From the NCBI RefSeq assembly GCF_013409935.1, contig NZ_JACCCO010000003.1, positions 806,001 to 870,000 of the forward strand: a stretch of DNA of 64,000 bases. Direction: 5' to 3'. Under the pieces are notes generated by a model that searched no databases, had not been told where the DNA came from, and was given only the letters and a program-made list of their open reading frames with translations. Below, piece by piece: positions 33,571 to 41,372 of this stretch (position 1 is its first letter; each line of letters starts with the position of its first letter). The stretch is from Streptosporangium sandarakinum. Its GTDB lineage: Bacteria; Actinomycetota; Actinomycetes; Streptosporangiales; Streptosporangiaceae. The position numbers were made by a program, and so were the translations under genes.

Positions 33571-33929
33571 GACAACCCCTGGGCCAGGCCGATGATGATC
33601 GCCAGCTCCGCGGCCAGTTCCGCCACGTCGCCGATGAGCCCGCGCAGCTTCTTGAGCGCCAGTGTCAGAGTGCCCCGGCTCTGCGGCGTGTCGGACTCCA
33701 GCGCCTTGTCAGCCACGGTGAGCTCCGCCTCCGCCGCCGTGTAGGTGTCGTCGTCCAGGTGGCCGCCGGCCCGTGCTCGCTGGAGCCGGGTGCGGAAACC
33801 GGCGAGCGCCTCCGCCAGGTCGGTCGGCGGGACCGGCTCCGGAGTGATCCGGATCCCGCCGTACACGGTGCCGGCCTGCACTCCCACCCGCGCGTTCCCC
33901 TTCGCGACGTTCCTGATCGTCTCGGGCAT
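33567..33929 (-). CDS. Possible internal-start product: motif plus helical adaptor alone (120 aa)
   Basis: Inside the nucleosidase gene, ATG at 33929 (Met265) has a perfect GAGGAGG centred at 33936-33942, six bases upstream. Such a site is unlikely to occur in the right frame and place by chance. The product would begin MPETIRNVAKGNARVG and consist of the shared motif and the C-terminal helices only, placing the motif at the N-terminus as in the adjacent TM protein. This is a proposal from sequence alone. Confidence 0.45.
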   Translation of the reverse strand: MPETIRNVAKGNARVGVQAGTVYGGIRITPEPVPPTDLAEALAGFRTRLQRARAGGHLDDDTYTAAEAELTVADKALESDTPQSRGTLTLALKKLRGLIGDVAELAAELAIIIGLAQGLS

Positions 33930-34721
33930 GGTCGGCCTCCTCGTCTCTGTCGTGCGTCGGTCGTCGTCCTGCGCCTCGGCGGACAGTTCCTCTGCCAGGG
34001 ACACGGCGAACGCCGCCGCGTTGGCCACCGCCCGTTGCTGCCATCGTTCGCGGTCGGTGTCCTCCTTGGTGCCGTCGGCCCGGTCGCTGATGCCCCGGAC
34101 TACGACCACCGGCAGAGACCGGTTCAGATGCGCGGCCTGCGCCACACCGGCACCTTCCATCTCGACCGCCTGAGCGTCGTTGTAGTGCTCCCGGATCCAG
34201 AGCGCGTGCACGGAGACCTTGGAGTTCAGCACCACCTCGCCGGCGGCGATCGGCCCGAAGTGCACCTCGGGACCCCGGTCGTGAGCCGAAAGGCCCCGCT
34301 TCCAGGAGCCGTCACGGTCAATGTGCCGGGCGATCTGATCGACGACGTGCGGGGTCTCCCAGACACGGGGACGGCTTTTGAAACCGTCATCCTCGCTCGT
34401 GCCTCCGTGGAACGCGTAAACGTGCGTCGCCACCACCACGTCGCCGAGGGCGACGTGGGAGTGCAGGGCTCCCGCCACGCCCACGAAGAGCAGGGCAGCC
34501 GGGGCGAACGTGTTGATGGCGCGTTCGGCCAGCACCGCCGCCGCCTGGTTGCCCTTGCCGACGTGGGCCAGCACGATCGGGCACCGGCCACCCGCGAGCC
34601 GACCGACCTCGAAGCGGGTGCCCTGCGGATGACGGCGTGGACGCGGATCGACCAGTTTCTCCTGGACCGCCTGATACTCCAGGTCCAGCGCGGTGAGGAT
34701 CACGATCGGGGGACGGCTCAC
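33567..34721 (-). CDS. MTAN/PNP-like nucleosidase with C-terminal motif and helical adaptor
   Basis: A 384-residue protein. Residues 5-245 are a nucleoside phosphorylase/MTAN domain: VILTALDLEYQAV, FVGVAGALHSHVALGDVVVA, catalytic AVEMEG (E189) and VRGISDRAD (D213), both expected for hydrolysis of an N-glycosidic bond. Residues 275-291 hold GNARVGVQAGTVYGGI, then a helical bundle runs to the end (LAEALAGFRTRLQRARAGGHL; LKKLRGLIGDVAELAAEL). The GTG start lies 1 base after the Nudix stop, with GAGGAG 8 bases upstream. A second ribosome site precedes Met265. Substrate unknown; nucleotide-related signalling or toxic NAD/nucleoside cleavage is inferred from context. Confidence 0.85.
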   Translation of the reverse strand: MSRPPIVILTALDLEYQAVQEKLVDPRPRRHPQGTRFEVGRLAGGRCPIVLAHVGKGNQAAAVLAERAINTFAPAALLFVGVAGALHSHVALGDVVVATHVYAFHGGTSEDDGFKSRPRVWETPHVVDQIARHIDRDGSWKRGLSAHDRGPEVHFGPIAAGEVVLNSKVSVHALWIREHYNDAQAVEMEGAGVAQAAHLNRSLPVVVVRGISDRADGTKEDTDRERWQQRAVANAAAFAVSLAEELSAEAQDDDRRTTETRRPTMPETIRNVAKGNARVGVQAGTVYGGIRITPEPVPPTDLAEALAGFRTRLQRARAGGHLDDDTYTAAEAELTVADKALESDTPQSRGTLTLALKKLRGLIGDVAELAAELAIIIGLAQGLS

Positions 34722-34722
34722 T

Positions 34723-35451
34723 TCACTGCTCCTCTGTGCTCGACGACTCGGCGGGCCGGACCATCGGCGGATACAGGACCGCGCGCGGACCGGCTTTGAA
34801 CAGTCGGGCCGGTCGTCCGGTCGCGGCCTTCCGGGCCGAGCCGACCGGGACGATGAAGCCATCGGTCTTCTGTACCTTGCGATAGAAGTTCCGGGGGTCG
34901 AGGGGGATCCCCCATACGGCCTCGTACACCTCCTGAAGCTCGGTGATCGTGAAGATCGGCCCGCAGAACGCCGTCGCGATCGCGGAGTGCTCAAGCGTGA
35001 CGCGGGCGCGTTCGACGCCGTCCGCGACGATCCGCCGGTGGTCGAAGGCGAGCTCCAGCTCTCCGGAGAGCACCCGGTCGACCGGCTGCCACCTGGCGTC
35101 GGCCGCGTCCGTACCGGCCGTCGGCTCGGGAAGGCGCGGCGCGATCGCCAGGTAGGCCACCGACACCACCCGGCCGCGCGGGTCACGGCCGGGCTCGCCG
35201 TACACGCCCAGCTGCTCCAGGCGCAGGGTCTCGGCGTCCAGGTTCGCCTCCTCGGACAGCTCCCGGTGGGCCGCGGCGGTGAGGTCTTCCTCAGGGTGCC
35301 GGAGGAAACCGCCGGGCAGCGCCGACGCGCCCCTGTACGGTTCGACGCCGCGCTCGACGAGCAGCACATGCAGCCGCGATCTACGCAACGTCAGGATCAC
35401 CAGGTCGACGGCGAGCAGTACGGCGGGGGCCACCCAGCGATCGTCGGTCAT
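34723..35451 (-). CDS. NrtR-like Nudix-domain transcriptional regulator
   Basis: A 242-residue protein. Residues 10-150 form a Nudix domain (ALPGGFLRHPEEDLTAAAHRELSEEANL, LGVYGEPGRDPRGRVVSVAYLAI). Residues 165-230 form the NrtR-type winged helix (FTITELQEVYEAVWGIPLDPRNFYRKVQKTDGFIVPVG). NrtR proteins sense ADP-ribose or related NAD products through the Nudix fold and repress NAD genes. Here it heads an operon with the nucleosidase and TM protein, with only one base between stop and next start. A TGTCA-N3-TGACA element 19 bases upstream is a likely operator. The effector is inferred, not shown. Confidence 0.88.
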   Translation of the reverse strand: MTDDRWVAPAVLLAVDLVILTLRRSRLHVLLVERGVEPYRGASALPGGFLRHPEEDLTAAAHRELSEEANLDAETLRLEQLGVYGEPGRDPRGRVVSVAYLAIAPRLPEPTAGTDAADARWQPVDRVLSGELELAFDHRRIVADGVERARVTLEHSAIATAFCGPIFTITELQEVYEAVWGIPLDPRNFYRKVQKTDGFIVPVGSARKAATGRPARLFKAGPRAVLYPPMVRPAESSSTEEQ

Positions 35452-35469
35452 GCGATGAGACTAGCTTTT

Positions 35470-35482
35470 TGTCAATCTGACA
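35470..35482. promoter_or_regulatory. TGTCA-N3-TGACA inverted repeat upstream of the Nudix regulator
   Basis: A 5-bp inverted repeat with a 3-base centre, set in an AT-rich patch (AGCTTTTTGTCAATCTGACA) unusual for this genome. It starts 19 bases upstream of the regulator's ATG, so autorepression is plausible. Confidence 0.55.
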
Positions 35483-35573
35483 GAAATAGCGTTCCGGTGC
35501 TGTTTCCGTTGCCTGCCCTTTCGAGCCGACGGTCCGCCCCCGCACCCGTGCTACGCGCGCGGGGACGGACCTG

Positions 35574-38500
35574 CTACACGAACGGCCTGAACCGCGGCAG
35601 CGGGTGGAGATGCAGCCGCCCCTCCGGAAGCTCCGCCCGGGCCAGTTCCGCCAGGTGGTCGTGGTGGGTGAAGACGATCATCTGGAAGCGGTCGGCCATC
35701 TCCTCCAGCACGCGCAGGGTCGCGCGGGTGCGCTGGTCGTCGAAGGTCATGAAGATGTCGTCCACGACGAAGGGGAGGGTGTGCCCCTCCTCGGCGTACC
35801 GCTCCAGCGACGCCAGCCGCAGTGCCAGGTAGAGCTGGTCCCTGGTGCCCTCGCTGAGCTGCTCGACCCTGAGGGGCTGGTCGCCGCGCCGGGCCAGCAC
35901 GACGGGGGAGTCTCTGTCCTCGTCCAGTTCCAGCCCGGCGTAGCCGTCCAGGGTCAACCGCCTGAAAAGCGCACTCGCCCTGGTCAGGATCGGGTCCTGT
36001 TGCTCCTGCCGATACTTCTCCATGCACGAGGTGACGATCTCTCTGGCCACCCGCAGTCGGAGGTACTCCTCGCTCTCCTCGATCAGGGCCGCCGCGGCCG
36101 TCTCGGCGTTCGCCGCGGCCTGGGCCGCCTCGGCCGACCCGTCGAGCTGCGCGAGCCGGATCCTCCTCTCGCCGAGAAACGCCGACTGCTCGGTCCGCCG
36201 CCTCTCCAGGTCCTCGATCCGGTCCGCGAGATCTTCCAGGTCCGCGTGGAGACGGTCGGGGTCGGTGGCCGACGCCTCCTTCTCCAGGGCATGGAGACCT
36301 TCCTCCGTGACGGGGAGCGTCACGGTCACCTCCGAGAGGGCGGCGGTCAGCTCGGTGTGCCGCCGGCGGCGCCGTACGGCCTCGCTCAGCGCTTCGGCAC
36401 CGTCCACCCCCGCTCTCCCGACGAGAGCCGCGAGTTCCGCGTCCAGGTCCGCGGTGGTGCGCAGATGGTGATCGACGTCGGCCGCCAGCGCGGCGTGCCC
36501 GGCCTGGAGGCGGGCGCGCCGGTCGGCGGCCGAACGGTTCTCCTGCGCCTCCCGGTGCAGGTCCGCCACGAACCCGTACCGTTCGGTCTCGTCGTCGGGG
36601 AGCCGCCTGCCGCACTCGCGGACGACCCTCTCCAGGGAGGCGCGGAACCGCTCGACCACGGCGGTGTCCTGCTCCATCTCCCTGTCGCTCCTGACGGCCG
36701 AGTCGACCGCGGCGGACACCTGTTCGAGCGACTCCAGGCGGGTGACGGCCTCCGCGGTCTCCAGCCCGGAGGCCAGCCCGGCGCGGGCCAGCAACCCGTC
36801 CCAGTCGGCCCGCCAGGCGTCCAGCTCATGTTCGCCCTGGGTGACCTGCGCCTCGGCTTCCGCCAGCTCGTCGCGGGCGGTGGCGACCCGGTCGGCCAGG
36901 GCGGCGCGTTCCCGCGCCTCCTCCTCCTGCCGGGTCAGGCTGGTCTCGGCGACCTCTCGCAGCTCAGGCAGCTCCGCGAGGGCGCTGTCGGCGCCGAGCG
37001 AGGACGCCTCTCCCGTGACCCGCAGCACCTCGCGAAGCCGCGCGATGTGCTGGGAGGCCTGCTCCCGGCGGGAGGCGAGCCCGGCGCGCACGGCCGCGAG
37101 CCTGCCGGCGTCCTCCCGGAGCCGTTCGGCGGCCCGGAGCACGGCGGGGGCCGCCTTGGGGGTGGCGGGCCGGGGACCGGCGAAGTCCTCCCACAGGCAG
37201 GCCCATTCGCCCGCCAGCCTCTCGGCGTGGCGATCGAGTTCCGCCTCTTCCCGGGCGCACTCGGCCAGCCCGCGCTCTCCCTCGCCGATCTGGAGTTCGA
37301 GCCGGTAGCGCTTGGCGACCCGGTCCGCCTCCTGGCGCAGCCTGTCGGCGAGATGGTCGGCCCGGGCGACGGCCGGCGCGAACTCGTCCACCCGCTCCCG
37401 GCGCCCGCCGCGGATCTCCCGCCAGAGGGCGTCGCGGTCCGACCGGGCGGCGGCGAGGTCGTCCCCGGTGGGCGGCGGGTCGACGTTCAGCAGGCCCGCC
37501 AGCTCCAGGCGGTCGCCGTCGAGCCGCTTGGCCAGCTCCTTCGTCCGCCTGGCCAGGTCGCGCCGGTCCCGCTTGAGCTCGTCGAGCGCCTCGGCGTGCG
37601 CACCGATCTCCGCTTCGGAAGGCACGGTGACACTTCCCGCCTCCGCCACGGGAGGCATCGCCAGCTTCAGGTCGCGCAAGCCCTGCTCGACGGCGCCGCG
37701 GAGCCGCCGCTCCTCCTCGTCGTCGGCCACCATACGGCTGAGCAGGTCATCGGGGATCGCGGCGAGGACGGCGCGCAACGGCCCGGTCTCCTCGGCGGCC
37801 GGAAGCCCGCTGAGCTTCTTCTCCGCCTCCTCCAGCTTCCGCCGCAGCCTGTCCGTCGCGCGCCGGTCCCGAGCCAGCGCGGTCTCCAGCTCCGTGTGCC
37901 GGTCGTGCAGTTCCTGGGCCCGCTTCCGCACCGATCGGGGCACGTCATACCGGGCGGCGTCTTCAAGGCGGGCATCGGGGTGTACCTGGCGCAGCAGTGC
38001 CTCCGCCTTCCGCCGCGCCTCGGCGGCGTCTCCGGCCGACTTCGCCAGCCGCCGGGCCGCGTTCCGGGCGTCCCGGTGATCCTGGAAAAGGGATTCGATC
38101 GTGCCCGCGACGGCCAGCAGACCTTCGTCGACGACCAGCCGGCTCATCTCATCCTCTGCCGCGGCGAGGCGCCGCCGGGCGTCGTCCAGAGTGTTCCGCG
38201 CGCTCCCCAGCTCCTCCAGCAGCCCGGGGAGCCGGTCAGTGACCTCCTGCGGCGCGAGGACGCCCTCCGCCCGAACCTCCTCGATCTGAGAGAGCAGGAA
38301 GCGGCGCCGGTCCAGGGCGGGGAGCGCCTGGCTCAGCCGTTCCAGGCGGGACTCCTCCCTCCTCGCCCCCTTCAGCTCACCGGCCAGCCGGGCGAGAGCC
38401 TCCTCGGCCTCGGCGACCTCACGCTCCCGCCGGGCGTACTCCTCCGGCCGGAGGAGCGCCGTGCGCTGCCGCTCCCGGGCGCGGCGCAGCTCGGCGATCC

Positions 38501-39044
38501 GCGTGTTGATCACCGGGCGCTGGCCCCGCTGCTTGTACAGCTCCGCCATGCGCTCGTCGATGGCCTTCAGGGTCTCGGACAGCCGGAGCCCGGAGCGCGA
38601 GGCGGTCAGCGCCTGCCGGAAGTCCCCGCCGCCGTGCGCCAGTTCCTCACCGCCCCGGCGGAGCTCCGCGCTGGTCAGGGCGAACACCGAGCCGAAGGTG
38701 GTCCGGTCGACGCCGCCGAGGGCGGCGTCCAGCTCCGCCTGGCCCACCGCCGAGCCGTCCGGGGCGAGCAGTGGCGTGTTGCGGGTCTTGGTCCTGATGA
38801 ACTCCAGGGTGCCGCCGTCGCTCCTTCTGATCAGCGCGCCGAGCCGCAGCGCCCCCTTGGCGTGCACGAAGTCGTACGGCGAGCGGACGTCGATGCCGTA
38901 CAGGAGCTGGTCGAGAGCGTGCAGGGCGGTCGACTTGCCCGCCTCGTTCGGCCCGGTCACCAGGTGGATGCCCGGAGCCGACAGGTCGAGGGACATTCCG
39001 GTGAAGGGGCCGAACGCCACCAGGTCCAGCCGGTCGATCCTCAT
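35574..39044 (-). CDS. SbcC/YhaN-like SMC-type ATPase
   Basis: A 1156-residue ATPase. The N-terminal head holds MRIDRLDLVAFGPFTG and Walker A GPNEAGKST. A very long coiled coil fills the middle. The C-terminal head holds the signature LSEGTRDQLYLALRLA, Walker B LPFVVDDIFMTFDD and the H-loop in IVFTHHDHL. No CxxC zinc hook is present at the coil apex, so it is closer to YhaN than to classic SbcC. With the SbcD-like nuclease (4-bp ATGA overlap) it should process DNA ends or hairpins. The alternative ATG 24 codons upstream lies inside the nuclease gene. Confidence 0.9.
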   Translation of the reverse strand: MRIDRLDLVAFGPFTGMSLDLSAPGIHLVTGPNEAGKSTALHALDQLLYGIDVRSPYDFVHAKGALRLGALIRRSDGGTLEFIRTKTRNTPLLAPDGSAVGQAELDAALGGVDRTTFGSVFALTSAELRRGGEELAHGGGDFRQALTASRSGLRLSETLKAIDERMAELYKQRGQRPVINTRIAELRRARERQRTALLRPEEYARREREVAEAEEALARLAGELKGARREESRLERLSQALPALDRRRFLLSQIEEVRAEGVLAPQEVTDRLPGLLEELGSARNTLDDARRRLAAAEDEMSRLVVDEGLLAVAGTIESLFQDHRDARNAARRLAKSAGDAAEARRKAEALLRQVHPDARLEDAARYDVPRSVRKRAQELHDRHTELETALARDRRATDRLRRKLEEAEKKLSGLPAAEETGPLRAVLAAIPDDLLSRMVADDEEERRLRGAVEQGLRDLKLAMPPVAEAGSVTVPSEAEIGAHAEALDELKRDRRDLARRTKELAKRLDGDRLELAGLLNVDPPPTGDDLAAARSDRDALWREIRGGRRERVDEFAPAVARADHLADRLRQEADRVAKRYRLELQIGEGERGLAECAREEAELDRHAERLAGEWACLWEDFAGPRPATPKAAPAVLRAAERLREDAGRLAAVRAGLASRREQASQHIARLREVLRVTGEASSLGADSALAELPELREVAETSLTRQEEEARERAALADRVATARDELAEAEAQVTQGEHELDAWRADWDGLLARAGLASGLETAEAVTRLESLEQVSAAVDSAVRSDREMEQDTAVVERFRASLERVVRECGRRLPDDETERYGFVADLHREAQENRSAADRRARLQAGHAALAADVDHHLRTTADLDAELAALVGRAGVDGAEALSEAVRRRRRHTELTAALSEVTVTLPVTEEGLHALEKEASATDPDRLHADLEDLADRIEDLERRRTEQSAFLGERRIRLAQLDGSAEAAQAAANAETAAAALIEESEEYLRLRVAREIVTSCMEKYRQEQQDPILTRASALFRRLTLDGYAGLELDEDRDSPVVLARRGDQPLRVEQLSEGTRDQLYLALRLASLERYAEEGHTLPFVVDDIFMTFDDQRTRATLRVLEEMADRFQMIVFTHHDHLAELARAELPEGRLHLHPLPRFRPFV

Positions 39045-40276
39045 CGGTGGCTCCGCCCTTCCGTGACCATGGATTCCAGCAGTTCGAAGGCGTCGTCGGC
39101 GATCCGCAGCAGCCACTGCGGGTCACCGAGGCGGGTGCCGTCCCGGTCGAAGACGTCCGGCGGCAGCGCCGGGTAGAGCGGGGTCGTCTCGACCAGTTTC
39201 CGCAGGGCGTCCCCGTCGGCACGCAGCGCGTCGGCGGTGCGCCGCAGGTCGGGGAGGATCCCGGCGGCCCCTTCGTCCGGGGCGTCCGGCGGCCGGGTCT
39301 CGATCCGCACCTTCTCCACCCACAGCTCACCCTGGTCGGTGGCGGCCAGGCGCACCTCGTTGAGGAACCGGGGACGCTCTCGCCACAGGGGCAGGTGCGC
39401 GGGGCTGGAACCGGTGACGCTGACCCGGACCGCGTGCAGCCGGTCACCGGGGATCTCCCTGAGCCCGCGGACCACCAGGTCGACGGCCGAATCGACGTCG
39501 GCGGCCCCGGAGACGTCGATCCTCAGGTGTTCCCAGCGGGCGACGTCCAGGTCGTGGTGCACGGCGGAGACGACCTTCAGGTCGTCGACGGTGACCAGCG
39601 TGCAGCCCTTGGGTCCGGTCTCCCGGGCGTGCCTGCCCTGGATGTTGCCGGGGAAGACGATCCACGGGTCCTCCGAGACCACCTCGCGGTGGTGCACGTG
39701 ACCCAGCGCCCAGTAGTCGTAGCCCTTGGCCGCGAGATCGTTCACCGAGCAGGGTGCGTAGCGGTCGTGCCCCTCCCGCCCGGTCAGCGCGGTGTGCAGC
39801 AGCCCCACGTTGAACAGGTCGGCTCGCGGGGCGGGATAGGCCAGGGAGAGGTTGTCGGTGATGTCGGACCGGGCGAAGCCCTGACCGTGCACGGCCAGGC
39901 CGCGCGCCTCGTCGAGGATGGTCTGCGGCCCGCTGGTGTCGAACAGGTGGACGTTGGACGGCAGCCGCAGCTGCTTGGTCATCCGGTTCTGCGCGTCGTG
40001 GTTGCCGTAGACCATGTAGACCTGGATGCCCTCGCGGCCGAGGCGGGACATCTGCCCGGCGAAGAACAGGCCGGTCTGGTAGTCGGGCCAGGTGCCGTCG
40101 TAGACGTCGCCGGCCAGCAGCACGGCGTCCACCGACTCGGACACGGCCAGGTCGACCAGGTTCTCCAGGGCGAGCCTGGAGGCGGTCCGCAGTTTTTCCG
40201 CCGGAGCGCCCTCGTAGGCCGACAACCCGCGCAGCGGGCTGTCGATGTGCAGATCAGCGGCATGGAGAAGTTTCAC
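39041..40276 (-). CDS. SbcD/YhaO-like DNA repair exonuclease (metallophosphoesterase)
   Basis: A 411-residue nuclease subunit. Metal-binding motifs of the Mre11/SbcD fold are HAADLHIDSPL (residues 5-15), LAGDVYDG, YGNHDAQ, a histidine segment in LLHTALTG and GHVHHRE. The C-terminal 130 residues would contact the ATPase partner. GTG start with GAAGGA five bases upstream. Divergent from nothing close: 288 bases upstream without a gene. It is translationally coupled to the SMC-type ATPase, and the pair is expected to act in double-strand-break repair. Confidence 0.92.
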   Translation of the reverse strand: MKLLHAADLHIDSPLRGLSAYEGAPAEKLRTASRLALENLVDLAVSESVDAVLLAGDVYDGTWPDYQTGLFFAGQMSRLGREGIQVYMVYGNHDAQNRMTKQLRLPSNVHLFDTSGPQTILDEARGLAVHGQGFARSDITDNLSLAYPAPRADLFNVGLLHTALTGREGHDRYAPCSVNDLAAKGYDYWALGHVHHREVVSEDPWIVFPGNIQGRHARETGPKGCTLVTVDDLKVVSAVHHDLDVARWEHLRIDVSGAADVDSAVDLVVRGLREIPGDRLHAVRVSVTGSSPAHLPLWRERPRFLNEVRLAATDQGELWVEKVRIETRPPDAPDEGAAGILPDLRRTADALRADGDALRKLVETTPLYPALPPDVFDRDGTRLGDPQWLLRIADDAFELLESMVTEGRSHR

Positions 40277-40564
40277 TCTGGTCCTTCTCTGGGGAAGTCG
40301 CACGCCCTGGAGGGTGGGGCGCTCGTCACGGGAGAGACATGCGCAGACCACCGATGATGACGTGCAGGAAGGAGGAAAGTGGTGCGAATGGTGAAATCGT
40401 TGGTTCGTTCCACCGGTACGTGAGCAGGGACGGAACGGGAGCGCGCCCGTGGCCGGACTCGCCGGATGGCGACGGCGCCGCACGGTCACCCGTTGGCCGG
40501 GCCCGCCCTCGACGGCTGGGACCGCACCGACGGCCGGGCTTGCTTCGGCAGCCGGGCCCGAGGG

Positions 40565-41176
40565 TCAGTTGCGGGTGAGGGACCACGAGCCGTCGGCGTG
40601 GACGGTGACCAGGCGGGTGCCCGACGGCAGCAGGGCCTTGCCCTTGTAGGAGCCGATCTGGTTGAACAGCAGGTCGCCGTAGGAACCCGGGCGGGTGTAG
40701 CTCTGGACGATGAAGTTGCCCTCACCGGTGAAAGACGAGCGGACGGTCCGCAGGCCGCGGGTGGGGGAGAGCTTGAGCACCTGGTCGCCGGTGCCGTGGA
40801 CGGTTCCGGTGCACCAGCAGCGGGCCTTGCTCAGCGGCTTGAACACCGCGCTCCACGCGCCGTCGGCTTTGATCTCCAGCGCCGCCGTTCCCATGCCGGC
40901 GCGGGCGTTGTACAGGACCGTGCCGCTGTAGGGGCCGATCTCGTTGACCAGCAACTCCTCCTTCTTCCCGGCCGGGGTGACGGTGAAGACGATGAAGTTG
41001 GCCTCACCGTCGTGCCGGAGCTGCAGCAGGCCAGGGGTCTTGGTGAGGCGGACGCGGACGACCTCGTCGCCCTCGCCCCGGTAGGTGGTGTCGGCGTGGG
41101 CGGTGCCGGCGCTCACGGCGCCGGTGGTGAGGGTGGCGGCGGCCAGGACGAGCGCGGCCAGAACACGCTTGAACAT
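40565..41176 (-). CDS. Secreted protein with an internally duplicated domain
   Basis: A 203-residue product with a signal peptide (MFKRVLAALVLAAATLTTGAVSAGTAHA, cleavage likely after AHA). The mature part contains two related segments of about 75 residues. Each starts (D)(E/Q)V(V/L)(R/K)(V/L), continues with (G/E)(A/G)NFIV, then (E/D)LL(V/F)N(E/Q)IG(P/S)Y(S/K)G and ends with a (A/G)DG(A/S)WS strand. The pattern suggests two beta-sandwich repeats. GAGGAG lies four bases before the ATG; the frame is open 15 codons further. No enzyme motif. Function unknown. Confidence 0.75.
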   Translation of the reverse strand: MFKRVLAALVLAAATLTTGAVSAGTAHADTTYRGEGDEVVRVRLTKTPGLLQLRHDGEANFIVFTVTPAGKKEELLVNEIGPYSGTVLYNARAGMGTAALEIKADGAWSAVFKPLSKARCWCTGTVHGTGDQVLKLSPTRGLRTVRSSFTGEGNFIVQSYTRPGSYGDLLFNQIGSYKGKALLPSGTRLVTVHADGSWSLTRN

Positions 41177-41271
41177 GGGGCTCCTCAAGGGGGATGGGCA
41201 CACCGGGGTACAGCCGTTCACAGAGCCTTACCCGAAGGTACGGTGTGACCGACGCCACCTAGTAGAGCACG

Positions 41272-41288
41272 TGTTGACACAATCAACA
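41272..41288. promoter_or_regulatory. Inverted repeat upstream of the methylase-hsd operon
   Basis: TGTTGA (41272-41277) and TCAACA (41283-41288) with 5 bases between, in an AT-rich patch between the divergent secreted-protein gene and the methylase gene. TTGACA at 41274-41279 could also be a -35 box. Candidate operator for the HTH-bearing methylase or another regulator. Confidence 0.45.
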
Positions 41289-41372
41289 AACAACTTCCGT
41301 GACATTGCCCGGAGAAGACGCTCAGCGCTAGTGTCTGGTTCACGTCCGAAGAGACCCCGGGAGGCGGCCGAC

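Noticed and set aside
35574-39044. Classic SbcC with zinc hook
   Set aside because: No CxxC at the coil apex; a YhaN-like protein is the better call.
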